Program-made: the position numbers and the translations under genes
Notes under the pieces: model-generated
Database searches by the model: none
What the model was told of the DNA's origin: nothing
What the model saw: only the letters and a program-made list of their open reading frames with translations
In this document: piece by piece, positions 1 to 7,968 of the stretch
How the letters are laid out: the number at the start of each line of letters is the position of its first letter
How positions within the stretch are numbered: position 1 is the first letter of the stretch
Source of the DNA: Amycolatopsis tolypomycina
GTDB taxonomy: Bacteria; Actinomycetota; Actinomycetes; Mycobacteriales; Pseudonocardiaceae
Length of the DNA: 64,000 nucleotides
Assembly (NCBI RefSeq): GCF_900105945.1
Contig: NZ_FNSO01000004.1
Location: 682,001 to 746,000 of the forward strand
Direction: 5' to 3'

Positions 1-326
1 TGCTGCGCCTGCTGGGCCTGCGTGCGATGGCCGTTCTCGCGCCGCTGTACCTGGTCGCGCCCGCGGTGGCCGGGCAGGTGCCGGAGCTGCTGAACCCGGC
101 CTACCGCGCGCTGCTGTGGTCGTGGACGCCGTTCCGGTTCTCGACCGAAGGCCTGCGCAGCCTGCTGCAGGGCGTGCCCGGCGCACCCGACGTGACGACC
201 GCGCTGTGGGTGCTCGGCGCGCTGCTGGCCGCCGGTCTGCTGGTGACGCTGTGGCCGGCCCGGTCAGCCCGCCAGGAGGCTGAAGCGCACCTTGCGGACG
301 GGGTTGTCGAGGTTGGTGTCCACTAG
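1..326 (+). CDS. C-terminal end of a membrane protein (5' truncated by window)
   Basis: The reading frame is already open at position 3 and closes at the TAG ending at 326. It holds the last ~107 residues of a protein with two hydrophobic segments (about residues 5-20 and 65-85 of the fragment) separated by an extracytoplasmic-looking loop. The pattern resembles the C-terminal end of YhgE/Pip or ABC-2-like actinobacterial permeases, but family assignment is only a guess. Its last ~60 bp overlap, tail to tail, the end of the YjbQ-like gene on the other strand. Confidence 0.5.
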   Translation, partial: LRLLGLRAMAVLAPLYLVAPAVAGQVPELLNPAYRALLWSWTPFRFSTEGLRSLLQGVPGAPDVTTALWVLGALLAAGLLVTLWPARSARQEAEAHLADGVVEVGVH

Positions 327-674
327 GCAGATCGACTGCCAGGTGCCCAGCGCGAGGACGCCGCCGAGCACCGGGACCGTCGCGTAGGGCGGCACCAGCG
401 CCGGGAGCACGTGGTCACGGCCGTGACCCGGGCTCCCGTGCCGGTGCCGCCAGCGGCCGTCGCGGGGGAGCAGCTCGTCGAGCGCGGTCAGCAGGTCCTC
501 GTCGCTGCCGGCGCCGGTCTCCAGGATGGCCAGCCCGGCCGTGGCGTGCGGGACCCAGACATGCAGCAGCCCGTCGGTGGCGTCGGCGTCGCGCAGGAAG
601 GCTTCGGCTTCGTGGGTGAGGTCGTGGACGACGGCTTCGGAGCCGGTGCGGACCTCGATCTCGGTGGAGTACAT
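264..674 (-). CDS. YjbQ/UPF0047 family protein
   Basis: A 136-residue protein with the full pattern of the YjbQ (UPF0047) family: an N-terminal beta strand (STEIEVRT), the central HATAGLAILE segment, the conserved HRHGSPGHGRDH-type histidine stretch, and the terminal LGTWQSICLVDTN motif. Members are small trimeric proteins linked to a weak thiamin-phosphate synthase activity; the cellular role is unsettled. Length is typical. It lies 10 bp downstream of the MFS gene on the same strand, so it may be cotranscribed with it. Confidence 0.88.
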   Translation of the reverse strand: MYSTEIEVRTGSEAVVHDLTHEAEAFLRDADATDGLLHVWVPHATAGLAILETGAGSDEDLLTALDELLPRDGRWRHRHGSPGHGRDHVLPALVPPYATVPVLGGVLALGTWQSICLVDTNLDNPVRKVRFSLLAG

Positions 675-684
675 GGCGCCCAGC

Positions 685-1887
685 CTAGGGAGCCACCGGC
701 TCCTTCGCGGGTTCGCCGGTGGTGGTGAACGCGAACGCGGTCAGCGCCGCGAGGAGCACCGCGCCGGCGAGGTAGGGGACCACGGGGGCGATCTCGTACA
801 GACCGGTCCCCAGCAGCGGCCCGGCCATGAACGCCAGCGCGCTGCTCGACCCCATGAGCCCGGCGACGGCGCTTTGTTCCTCGCGGGTGGCGAGCAGCGT
901 CGGCGCGGACATGAACCCCGGCGTCGCGAACCCCATGCCCGCGCCGAGCACGCCCACCCCGGCGCCGAGCAGGACGCCGTCGGCACCGGCGGCCACCACG
1001 AGCATCCCGCCGGTCATGACGACCGCGCCCACCCGGACCAGCCGCATCGGCGGCCAGTTCAGCCGCGGCACGGCGGCCACCTGGACGAGGATGATCATTC
1101 CGGCGCCGGCCAGCATGACCAGGCTGGTGACGCGGCCGGTGTCCTGGCCGCTCAGGTGCAGCCGGTCCTGCACCAGGAAGCCGATGGTCATCAGGACGAT
1201 CGCCAGCGCGAGGTACAGGCCGAAGCCGAGGGTCAGGAACGGCCACAGGCGCCTGTCGAACGGGCTGACCTTCACCGTCGCCGTCCGGATCTCGCGCTTC
1301 GGCGGCTTCGGCAGCGCGAACGTGATCACGACCGCGATCCCGGCGAGGACCACCGGGGCCGCGTAGACCGGGACGAGCAGGTTCCCGGTGAGGCTCAGCA
1401 GCCCGCCGAGCGCGGGGCCGGCGGCGAGCGCGAGGCCCTGCGCCGCGCCGAACACCGCCATGCCCCGCACCCGCTCGGCCGGGCCGTCGGTGACGTCGGC
1501 GATGTAGGACTGGGCGGTCACCGGGGTCGCCGCCCAGGCGAGGCCGAACAGCACGCCGCGGGTGAGCAGCACCGCTGTGAACAGCACCGGCACGGCGAGT
1601 GCCTGCGCCAGGCCGAGCTGGGCGACGAAGGCGAACGCGAGCAGGCTCGCCGTGGCGCCGAACAGCGAGACCAGCAGCACCGGCCGGTGCCCCCAGCGCG
1701 CGGTCCGGCGCCCCCAGAACGGGCTCGCCAGCACGACACCCGCACCACCGACGGCCCAGACGGAACCCAGCGCGAACTCGCTGAAGCCGAACTCGCGGGC
1801 CAGCGGCGGCAGGATCGGGTTGAGCAGCTGCTGACCCGCCATCAGGCCGAACACGGCCAGGCAGACCAGAAGGACCGGTCGTTTCAC
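685..1887 (-). CDS. MFS drug-efflux type transporter
   Basis: A 400-residue, 12-segment major facilitator protein. The loop after the second helix (FWGRRTARWGHRPVLL) fits the MFS signature motif, and the spacing suits the 12-helix DHA1 family of proton-coupled exporters. The GTG at 1887 is chosen because a G-rich ribosome site lies just upstream; the longer open frame would run through the divergent TetR gene. It faces that TetR gene across an operator-like palindrome, the usual arrangement for a TetR-repressed exporter. The substrate cannot be read from sequence. Confidence 0.85.
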   Translation of the reverse strand: MKRPVLLVCLAVFGLMAGQQLLNPILPPLAREFGFSEFALGSVWAVGGAGVVLASPFWGRRTARWGHRPVLLVSLFGATASLLAFAFVAQLGLAQALAVPVLFTAVLLTRGVLFGLAWAATPVTAQSYIADVTDGPAERVRGMAVFGAAQGLALAAGPALGGLLSLTGNLLVPVYAAPVVLAGIAVVITFALPKPPKREIRTATVKVSPFDRRLWPFLTLGFGLYLALAIVLMTIGFLVQDRLHLSGQDTGRVTSLVMLAGAGMIILVQVAAVPRLNWPPMRLVRVGAVVMTGGMLVVAAGADGVLLGAGVGVLGAGMGFATPGFMSAPTLLATREEQSAVAGLMGSSSALAFMAGPLLGTGLYEIAPVVPYLAGAVLLAALTAFAFTTTGEPAKEPVAP

Positions 1888-1905
1888 AACGCACCCCCCA
1901 GGTGA

Positions 1906-1927
1906 CTTTTCGAACGTGTTCCGAAAG
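1906..1927. promoter_or_regulatory. Probable TetR operator between divergent genes
   Basis: A 22-bp imperfect palindrome with left half CTTTTCGAACG; the reverse complement of its right half is CTTTCGGAACA. It lies in the 83-bp gap between the MFS start (1887) and the TetR start (1971). Size and position match operators of TetR proteins that repress a neighbouring exporter and themselves. Confidence 0.6.
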
Positions 1928-1970
1928 TAGCACCGGGTGGCTGCGGCTGTCGACCGGGCATGATGAGGGC

Positions 1971-2618
1971 GTGTCACGCATCGGGCGGCCGCCCTCGACG
2001 TCCCGCGAGCAGATCCTCGAAGCCGCGCGGGCGATCCTCGACCGGGACGGCCATGAAAAGCTGACAATCCGCCGGCTCGCCGCGGAGCTGGGCGTCGGCG
2101 CGACGACGCTGTACCACCACGTGCGCGACAAGGACGACCTGCTGATCCAGCTGCTCGAGCACCACGCCGAGCGGCTGCCGCGGCCCGCGCTGCCGGACGA
2201 TCCGCGGGAGCGCATCCTCGCCGCGGCGACCCTGATGCACGACGCGCTCGCCGGCCGGCCCGAGATCGCGGAGGTGCTCACGGCCGACGACTTCCTCGGC
2301 GAGTCGGCGCTGTGGATGGTCGACGCGATCGTCGGGGGCGCGCTGGGCTGCGGGTGCGCGCCCGAGCGGGCCGTCGAGCTGTACCGGCACGTCTGGTACT
2401 ACACGATCGGCGAAATCCTGGTCCGGGCGCGGGCCGGGCGGCGGGCGGCCCAGGACCGGCCCCGCTACCGCGACCAGGTGTTCGCCGGGCTCGACGCGGC
2501 CCGCTTCCCGAACCTCGCCGCCGTCGGCGACCGCTGGCCGGAACTGAGCGCGCGCGACACCTACCGGGCGGGGCTGCGCGCCTTCGTCGACGGGTTGCTG
2601 GCTCAGGAATCCAGGTAA
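1971..2618 (+). CDS. TetR family transcriptional regulator
   Basis: A 215-residue repressor. The N-terminal helix-turn-helix is clear (LTIRRLAAELGVGATTLYHHVRDKDDL split across residues ~25-52), followed by a ligand-binding domain of the TetR_C type with a tryptophan-rich HVWYYTIGE helix. The GTG at 1971 (VSRIGRPP) is preferred over an upstream in-frame start because it leaves the operator outside the gene. It probably senses a compound exported by the divergent MFS protein. Its end overlaps the end of the response regulator gene by 16 bp. Confidence 0.85.
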   Translation: MSRIGRPPSTSREQILEAARAILDRDGHEKLTIRRLAAELGVGATTLYHHVRDKDDLLIQLLEHHAERLPRPALPDDPRERILAAATLMHDALAGRPEIAEVLTADDFLGESALWMVDAIVGGALGCGCAPERAVELYRHVWYYTIGEILVRARAGRRAAQDRPRYRDQVFAGLDAARFPNLAAVGDRWPELSARDTYRAGLRAFVDGLLAQESR

Positions 2619-3247
2619 CGCAGCACCGCGAGCACCCGGCGGTTGTCCCCGTCGGACGGTGACAGGCCGAGCTTGCCGAAGATCGACGTCACGTACTTCT
2701 CCACCGAGCCGGGGGAGAGGAACAGCTTCGTCGCGATCGCGGAGTTCGACCGGCCTTCCGCCATCAGGCCGAGCACCTCGCGTTCGCGTGGGGTGAGGCC
2801 GCCGAGCGCGTCTGTCCGGCGCGTCGCCGAGAACAGCTGGCTGACGACCTCGGGGTCGAGGACCGTCTCGCCGTCGGAAACCCGGCGCAGCGCGTCGAGG
2901 AAGTCCGAAACCTCGGCGACGCGGTCTTTGAGCAGGTACCCGACGCCGCCCGCGCGGTCGGCCAGGAGCTGGGCCGCGTACTTGGTCTCGACGTACTGGG
3001 AGAACAGCAGGATCGCGCAGCCCGGGAGCTCGCGGCGCAGCGCGATCGCCGCCCGCAGGCCCTCGTCGGTGTGCGTCGGCGGCATCCGGATGTCCACAAT
3101 GGACACGTCGGGGGTGTGGTCTTCGACGGCGGCGCGCAGGGCGTCGGCGTCCTTCACCGCGGCGACGACGTCGTGGCCGCGGAAGGTCAGCAGCTCGGCG
3201 AGCCCCTGGCGCAGGATGGTGGAGTCCTCCGCGATGACGATCCGCAT
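2603..3247 (-). CDS. NarL/FixJ-type response regulator
   Basis: A 214-residue cytoplasmic regulator. The receiver domain (residues 1-120) has the acidic pocket (AED), the phosphoacceptor Asp52 in SIVDIRMPP, and the conserved Lys in GYLLKDR. A LuxR-type helix-turn-helix (about 148-210, LTPREREVLGLMAEG) follows. It sits 9 bp downstream of the histidine kinase gene on the same strand, so the two form a two-component system. The signal and target genes are unknown. Confidence 0.92.
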   Translation of the reverse strand: MRIVIAEDSTILRQGLAELLTFRGHDVVAAVKDADALRAAVEDHTPDVSIVDIRMPPTHTDEGLRAAIALRRELPGCAILLFSQYVETKYAAQLLADRAGGVGYLLKDRVAEVSDFLDALRRVSDGETVLDPEVVSQLFSATRRTDALGGLTPREREVLGLMAEGRSNSAIATKLFLSPGSVEKYVTSIFGKLGLSPSDGDNRRVLAVLRYLDS

Positions 3248-3256
3248 GCCGCGACC

Positions 3257-4519
3257 TTAGCGGGGCAGCGGCACCCGCGCGGACACTTCGGTCGGACCGC
3301 CCGGCGGGCTGGTGACGGTCAGCTCGCCGTCGACCGTCCGCAGCCGCTCGGCGACGCCGGCCAGCCCGCCGCCCGGCACGATCCGGGCGCCGCCGGGGCC
3401 GTTGTCGCGCACCCGCAGCCGCAGGACGTCCTGGGTCTCGGTGACTTCGACCAGCGTCGTCCCGCCGTGCTTGGCGGCGTTCGTGAGCAGCTCGGCGGCG
3501 CTGAAGTAGACGATGGTCTCCAGCGACGGCGGCGGGCGGCGCGGCAGGTGGACCATGACATGGGCGTCGATCCCGGACGTCGCGACCAGCGTGGCGAGTG
3601 CGACGTCGAGGCCCGCGTCCAGCGCGGCCGGGTGGATGCCGCGGGCGAGGTCGCGCAGCTCGGTCAGCGCCTGCTTGGCGTTGGTGTGCGCCGCGGTGAC
3701 GAGGTCCTTGACCTGCGGGAGGTCGACGTCGGCCAGCTCGTCCTTGGCCAGGCCGAGCTTCATCGCCAGCGCGACGAGCTGGGCCTGCGCGCCGTCGTGG
3801 AGGTCGCGTTCGATGCGCCGCAGCCGCAGGGCGGCGTCCTCGACCGCCGTCGCGCGGCTCGCCTCCAGGTCGCGGACGCGTTCGGACAGCTCGCGTTCGC
3901 CGAGCAACCCGACGACGAGCAGCCTGTCGAGCGCGACGAAGGCGTGCGTCACCCACGGCAGCGCGAGCAGCACCAGCAGCCCGGACGCCGACCAGGCGAG
4001 CGCGCCTGCCCAGGTGTCGGCGCGGATGTCGAAGGCGGGCAGCTGCCGTTCACCGAGCGGGTACCACAGGAAGGAGTAAGGGGTGGCGGCGAAGCTGAAG
4101 ACGGTCGCGGCGAAGACGGTGAAGAGCCCGGCGAGGGTCAGCGGCAGCCGCAGCAGCAGGTAGCCGACGGCGCGCCAGCCCGCGGGATCGCCGACGCGGG
4201 CTTTCACCCAGCTCCACAGCCCAGGTTTGAGCTCGGGACGGCGCGGGGCGGGGACGCTGACGCCGAGCAGCGCTCTCGCGAGCTTGCGGTGGGCGGTGCC
4301 GAGGCCGCGGACGTAGAAGATCGCGCCGGCGAGGACGAGGAAGCCGAGCAGGACGGGGGTGAGCCAGAGGCCGAGCGCGAGGAGGACGAGGAACGTGAGG
4401 AGCGAGAAGACGGTGAGCGGGGCGGCGAGCCACAGCCAGAGGTATTCGGCCCGGAAGTCCCGCGAGGCGAGCGGGCCGAAGACCCGGCGCAGCGGGTGGG
4501 GTGGGTCGATGCTGGTCAC
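3257..4519 (-). CDS. NarL-type sensor histidine kinase (HisKA_3)
   Basis: A 420-residue membrane kinase. The N-terminal half has about four to five membrane helices and a sensor region. The dimerisation/phosphoacceptor domain carries the His of ERDLHDGAQAQ (about residue 240), and the ATPase domain has the N-box (ELLTNAAKHG) and G-boxes (RDNGPGG, GGGLAGVAERL). It presumably phosphorylates the response regulator encoded immediately downstream. No periplasmic ligand domain of a known type is visible, so the stimulus is probably sensed within the membrane. Confidence 0.9.
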   Translation of the reverse strand: MTSIDPPHPLRRVFGPLASRDFRAEYLWLWLAAPLTVFSLLTFLVLLALGLWLTPVLLGFLVLAGAIFYVRGLGTAHRKLARALLGVSVPAPRRPELKPGLWSWVKARVGDPAGWRAVGYLLLRLPLTLAGLFTVFAATVFSFAATPYSFLWYPLGERQLPAFDIRADTWAGALAWSASGLLVLLALPWVTHAFVALDRLLVVGLLGERELSERVRDLEASRATAVEDAALRLRRIERDLHDGAQAQLVALAMKLGLAKDELADVDLPQVKDLVTAAHTNAKQALTELRDLARGIHPAALDAGLDVALATLVATSGIDAHVMVHLPRRPPPSLETIVYFSAAELLTNAAKHGGTTLVEVTETQDVLRLRVRDNGPGGARIVPGGGLAGVAERLRTVDGELTVTSPPGGPTEVSARVPLPR

Positions 4520-4625
4520 GGAACCCAGTGTCGTCCGGGGCGGGGGCGTTGCCCATGGGGTTTTCCCCCAGCTTCGTTACGGAACTCCGCAGGGTGCCGC
4601 CGCGGGGGCGCCCCCCCCGTTTTCC

Positions 4626-4670
4626 ACACTACCGGCAGGCACCGACAATTCCGGTGCCTGCCGGTGGTGT
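4626..4670 (-). terminator. Strong stem-loop after the desaturase operon
   Basis: Perfect 14-bp arms (4631-4644 and 4652-4665) around a 7-nt loop, extended by five further pairs including one G-T. It lies 39 bp beyond the stop of the 66-residue gene in the 188-bp gap before the kinase gene. No U-tract follows, as is common for actinobacterial terminators. Confidence 0.65.
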
Positions 4671-4708
4671 GCGGCGCCGGTTTCCCCGCACCCGGCGGGG
4701 AAACCGGC

Positions 4709-4909
4709 TCAGGGCGTGTCCGGGTCGTCCTCCCGGGCCCGCTGCGCCGCCTCCCGCATCTCGATGACGTCGGTGAGCCAGTCGCCCGTCTCCCGGGCGA
4801 TGTCGCGGATCGCGCCCGTGATGATGCTCGCTATGTTGCCGACGTGCGTCGCCGCTGATTCGGTGATCACCTGCAGGGTGTCCTTCTCTCGTTCGAACTG
4901 GCCCACCAT
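4709..4909 (-). CDS. Conserved small protein in the desaturase operon
   Basis: A 66-residue, helix-forming protein with no signal peptide or membrane segment. The N-terminal part is amphipathic (FEREKDTLQVITESAATHV) and the C-terminus is highly charged (REAAQRAREDDPDTP). It starts 7 bp after the desaturase stop and ends before a strong stem-loop, so it is the last gene of the operon. I do not recognise the family. Its place suggests a partner or regulator of the membrane-bound desaturase, but that is inference. Confidence 0.7.
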   Translation of the reverse strand: MVGQFEREKDTLQVITESAATHVGNIASIITGAIRDIARETGDWLTDVIEMREAAQRAREDDPDTP

Positions 4910-4916
4910 GTCACCC

Positions 4917-6023
4917 TCACGCTGCTCGGAGCTGCCGGTCGGGTTCCACGGTAGCCGGGGACCGCGGGGTGGGCAGGGCCAGCTTCACGATCTTCTTCGC
5001 CACCGACCAGAGCTGCCTGCGCAGCGGTCCCGTGTGGTACGGCAGCCCGTACTTCTCGCAGATCTCGCGCACCTCGCCGGCGATCTGCGGGTACCGGCGC
5101 GCCGGGATGTCCGGGAACAGGTGGTGCTCGATCTGGTGGGACAGGTTGCCGCTCAGGATGTGGAAGAGCGGGCCGCCCGTGATGTTCGCCGAACCCAGGA
5201 TCTGGCGCAGGTACCACTGGCCGCGCGATTCCGACGCGGTTTCCTCTTCGGTGAAACTTTCGACGTCCGCCGGGAAGTGGCCGCAGAAGATGATCGCGAA
5301 CGCCCACAGGTTGCGGGTCAGGTTCGCCGTCGCGTTGCCGACGAACGTCAGCGGGGCCAGCGGGCCGGTCAGGAGCGGGAACAGGACGTAGTCCTTGCCG
5401 ATCTGCCGCGACGCCTTCCGCACGATCTTCCGCAGGATCGGCACGTTGTCGGCCCAGGACCGCGAGCCCTTGACGACGTTTTCGACCTCGAGGTCGTGCA
5501 GCATCACGCCCCACTGGAAGAAGATCGCCAGCAGCGTCGCGTACACCGGGTTGCCGAGGTAGTACGGGTGCCACTTCTGGGCGGTGTCCATCCGCAGGAT
5601 CCCGTAGCCGACGTCGCGGTCCTTGTCGACGATGTTCGTGTACGTGTGGTGGATGTAGTTGTGCGAGTGCCGCCAGTTCTCCGCCGGCGCCACCGTGTCC
5701 CACTCGAACCGCTGCGAGCTCAGCGCCGGGTCGCGCGTCCAGTCGTACTGGCCGTGCATGACGTTGTGGCCGATCTCCATGTTGTCGAGGATCTTGGCCA
5801 GCGACAGCGCGCCGACGCCGGCCAGCCACGCCGGCGGGAAGAACCCGGCGAACAGCAGTGCCCGCCCGGCGACCTCCAGGCCGCGCTGCGTCCGGATGAT
5901 CCGGTGGATGTAGTCGACGTCCTCCTGGCCCAGGTCGTCGACGATCCGCTGCCGCAGCGCGTCGAGCTCGCGGCCGAACTCCTCGACCTGTTCCGGGGTC
6001 AGGCGGTCCTGCAGACCGGTCAT
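4917..6023 (-). CDS. Membrane fatty-acid desaturase (DesA3-like)
   Basis: A 368-residue integral membrane di-iron desaturase (PF00487). The three histidine clusters are present: HNVMH, HSHNYIHH and QIEHH. Together they bind the two irons that insert a double bond into fatty acyl chains. ATG 6023 (MTGLQDRL) is chosen because it falls 11 bp after the reductase stop; the longer frame overlaps the reductase gene. The reductase-then-desaturase order matches the M. tuberculosis Rv3230c-Rv3229c (desA3) pair as I recall it, so this is probably an acyl-CoA delta-9 desaturase with its own electron donor. Confidence 0.9.
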   Translation of the reverse strand: MTGLQDRLTPEQVEEFGRELDALRQRIVDDLGQEDVDYIHRIIRTQRGLEVAGRALLFAGFFPPAWLAGVGALSLAKILDNMEIGHNVMHGQYDWTRDPALSSQRFEWDTVAPAENWRHSHNYIHHTYTNIVDKDRDVGYGILRMDTAQKWHPYYLGNPVYATLLAIFFQWGVMLHDLEVENVVKGSRSWADNVPILRKIVRKASRQIGKDYVLFPLLTGPLAPLTFVGNATANLTRNLWAFAIIFCGHFPADVESFTEEETASESRGQWYLRQILGSANITGGPLFHILSGNLSHQIEHHLFPDIPARRYPQIAGEVREICEKYGLPYHTGPLRRQLWSVAKKIVKLALPTPRSPATVEPDRQLRAA

Positions 6024-6034
6024 GACAGTTCTCC

Positions 6035-7093
6035 CTAAGCGTCGATCTCGACGTCCCCGACCGGGACGGAGATGCAGAGCTGGATTTCTTCGTCTTCTTC
6101 GCCGGAAACCTCGCCGGTGCGCGCGTTGCGGACGCGCCCGGCGGTCTTCAGCTGGGTGCAGGAGAAGCAGATGCCCATCCGGCAGCCGTGTTCCGGGGCC
6201 AGCCCGGCTTCCTCCGCCTGCTCCAGCAACGGCTTCCCCGAGTTGGCGCACTCGCGGCCGCTGCGGCGGAACCGCACCCGGCCTTCCGCGTCCGCCGTGT
6301 CGAAGGTCAACGCCGGCGGCGTGAACTCTTCGGTGTGCACACGTTCACCCAACTCCGCGCGCACGGCGTCCATGAGCGGCTTCGGGCCGCAGACGAACGT
6401 CTCCGCGTCGCGGAACCGCGGCTCGACGTGCTCGGCCGAGAAGAACCCGGTCAGGTCGCCGCCCTTCGAGTGGGTGTAGGCCTGCACGACCCGCAGCCCG
6501 GGGTGCCGGGCGGCGAGCTCGGCCAGTTCGGTGCGGTACAGCGCGTCGGCCGGGCCGTTCGAGTAGTGCAGGAACACGATCTCGCCGGGGTGGCCCTCGT
6601 CGACCAGGGTGCGCGCCATCGCGAGCACCGGCGTGACACCGCTGCCGCCGCTGATCAGCAGCACGCGGTCCGGCCGGGTGGCGGGCAGCGTGAACCCGCC
6701 GTCCGGAGTGGACAGATTGACGACCGAGCCGACGCCGATCGAACGGTTCAGGTGCCCGGAGACCAGGCCCTGCTCCTTGACGGTGAACTCCAGTTCGCCG
6801 TCGTACTGCGAACCGCACGGCGAATAGCAGCGCGTGCGGCGGACGCCGTCGATCTCCACCTGCAGCCGGACGTACTGGCCGGCGGTGAAACCCGGCCACG
6901 CGCGGCTCGGCCGCACGGTGAGGGTGACGCTGTCCGGCGTCTGCTTGCGCACCGCCGTGACCAGCCCGCGGATCTCGCGGCGGACCAGCATCGGGTCGAC
7001 GAGCTCCAGGTACCGGTCCATCCCGTGCGGCGTCAGCAGCGCCTCGGCCAGCGAGGCGAGGCCGCGCACCCGCCGGGGGATGAGCGCCGTCAT
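6035..7093 (-). CDS. Flavin/2Fe-2S oxidoreductase, electron donor to desaturase
   Basis: A 352-residue fusion. An FAD-binding ferredoxin-reductase domain with the R-C-Y-S flavin motif is followed by an NAD(P) domain (LISGGSGVTPVLAMA, ETFVCGPKPLM), then a C-terminal plant-type ferredoxin with the cluster cysteines CRMGICFSC and a final Cys ~30 residues later. It passes electrons from NADPH to the desaturase encoded directly downstream. ATG 7093 has a good GAGGAGGAC-like site just upstream and leaves the operator outside the gene. Confidence 0.9.
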   Translation of the reverse strand: MTALIPRRVRGLASLAEALLTPHGMDRYLELVDPMLVRREIRGLVTAVRKQTPDSVTLTVRPSRAWPGFTAGQYVRLQVEIDGVRRTRCYSPCGSQYDGELEFTVKEQGLVSGHLNRSIGVGSVVNLSTPDGGFTLPATRPDRVLLISGGSGVTPVLAMARTLVDEGHPGEIVFLHYSNGPADALYRTELAELAARHPGLRVVQAYTHSKGGDLTGFFSAEHVEPRFRDAETFVCGPKPLMDAVRAELGERVHTEEFTPPALTFDTADAEGRVRFRRSGRECANSGKPLLEQAEEAGLAPEHGCRMGICFSCTQLKTAGRVRNARTGEVSGEEDEEIQLCISVPVGDVEIDA

Positions 7094-7111
7094 CGGGTCC
7101 TCCTCGATTAC

Positions 7112-7129
7112 AGTGAACGACTGTACACT
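7112..7129. promoter_or_regulatory. DesT-like operator
   Basis: AGTGAACGACTGTACACT is an 18-bp palindrome with one mismatch in 7-bp arms, 18 bp upstream of the reductase start and 57 bp upstream of the divergent TetR start. It closely resembles the operator I remember for the Pseudomonas desaturase repressor DesT. A second perfect 10-bp palindrome, CAGTGCACTG, follows at 7133-7142. Confidence 0.6.
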
Positions 7130-7185
7130 CAACAGTGCACTGCAGGAGTGGACGCCCTGTCAACGCGAGACCCCGAGGATGTGAC

Positions 7186-7845
7186 GTGAGCAACGCGGTG
7201 GACAGCCGTACGCTGGACCCTGTGTCCGAACCCCTGACGCCGGTGAGCCGCCAAGAACGCAAAATGCGCACCCGCCAGGCGCTGCTGGACACCGCACTGG
7301 AGCTGCTGGCCGACCGCCCGTTCGCCACGCTTTCCCTGCGCGAGGTCGCGAAAGGCGCCGGCCTCGTCCCGACGGCCTTCTACCGGCACTTCGCCTCGAT
7401 GGAGGACCTCGGCGTCGCGCTCGTCGAGGAGGCGACGCGCACGCTGCGCGGGATGATCCGCTCCGCCCGCACGGATCCGGCCACCTACCAGGGGATGATC
7501 AGCGCGTCGGTGACGACGCTGCACCGGTTCGTCCGGGCGAACGAGGACCATTTCCGGTTCCTGACCCGCGAGCGGTACGCCGGCGGATCGCTCGCCCAGG
7601 CGATCGCCGCCGAACTGCGGCTGTTCTCCGGCGACCTCGCGATCGACCTCGCCCGGTTCCCGACGCTGCGCGAGTGGAGCACCGAAGACCTGCACATGCT
7701 GGCCGACTTGATCGTTTCCGCAATGCTGACGACCATTGTCGAACTGCTGGAAGCCCGCCCGGGTGACGACGCGAAAATCACCGGAACGGCGGAAAAACGG
7801 CTGCGTCTGGTCCTGCTCGGCGTCCCGCACTGGAAATCGAGCTGA
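7186..7845 (+). CDS. TetR family regulator of the desaturase operon
   Basis: A 219-residue TetR repressor, divergent from the desaturase operon. The HTH (about residues 45-70) contains the LSLREVAKGAGL and PTAFYRHFASMEDL segments, which is the DesT/FabR-like version of the motif. These proteins typically sense acyl-CoA saturation and adjust desaturation. GTG 7186 follows a CGAGGA site. The operator at 7112-7129 lies between the two transcription units and probably controls both. Confidence 0.82.
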   Translation: MSNAVDSRTLDPVSEPLTPVSRQERKMRTRQALLDTALELLADRPFATLSLREVAKGAGLVPTAFYRHFASMEDLGVALVEEATRTLRGMIRSARTDPATYQGMISASVTTLHRFVRANEDHFRFLTRERYAGGSLAQAIAAELRLFSGDLAIDLARFPTLREWSTEDLHMLADLIVSAMLTTIVELLEARPGDDAKITGTAEKRLRLVLLGVPHWKSS

Positions 7846-7968
7846 ACGGTTCCGCCCGGCACCCCTATTTCCCGGCACACCCGGCGAGACTTGCGACTCA
7901 CGTCACTGGGGACTGTCGGTCCGACGTGGTACAACCCTCGGATCGTGCCTCGCCGATGAGGAGGTCGT

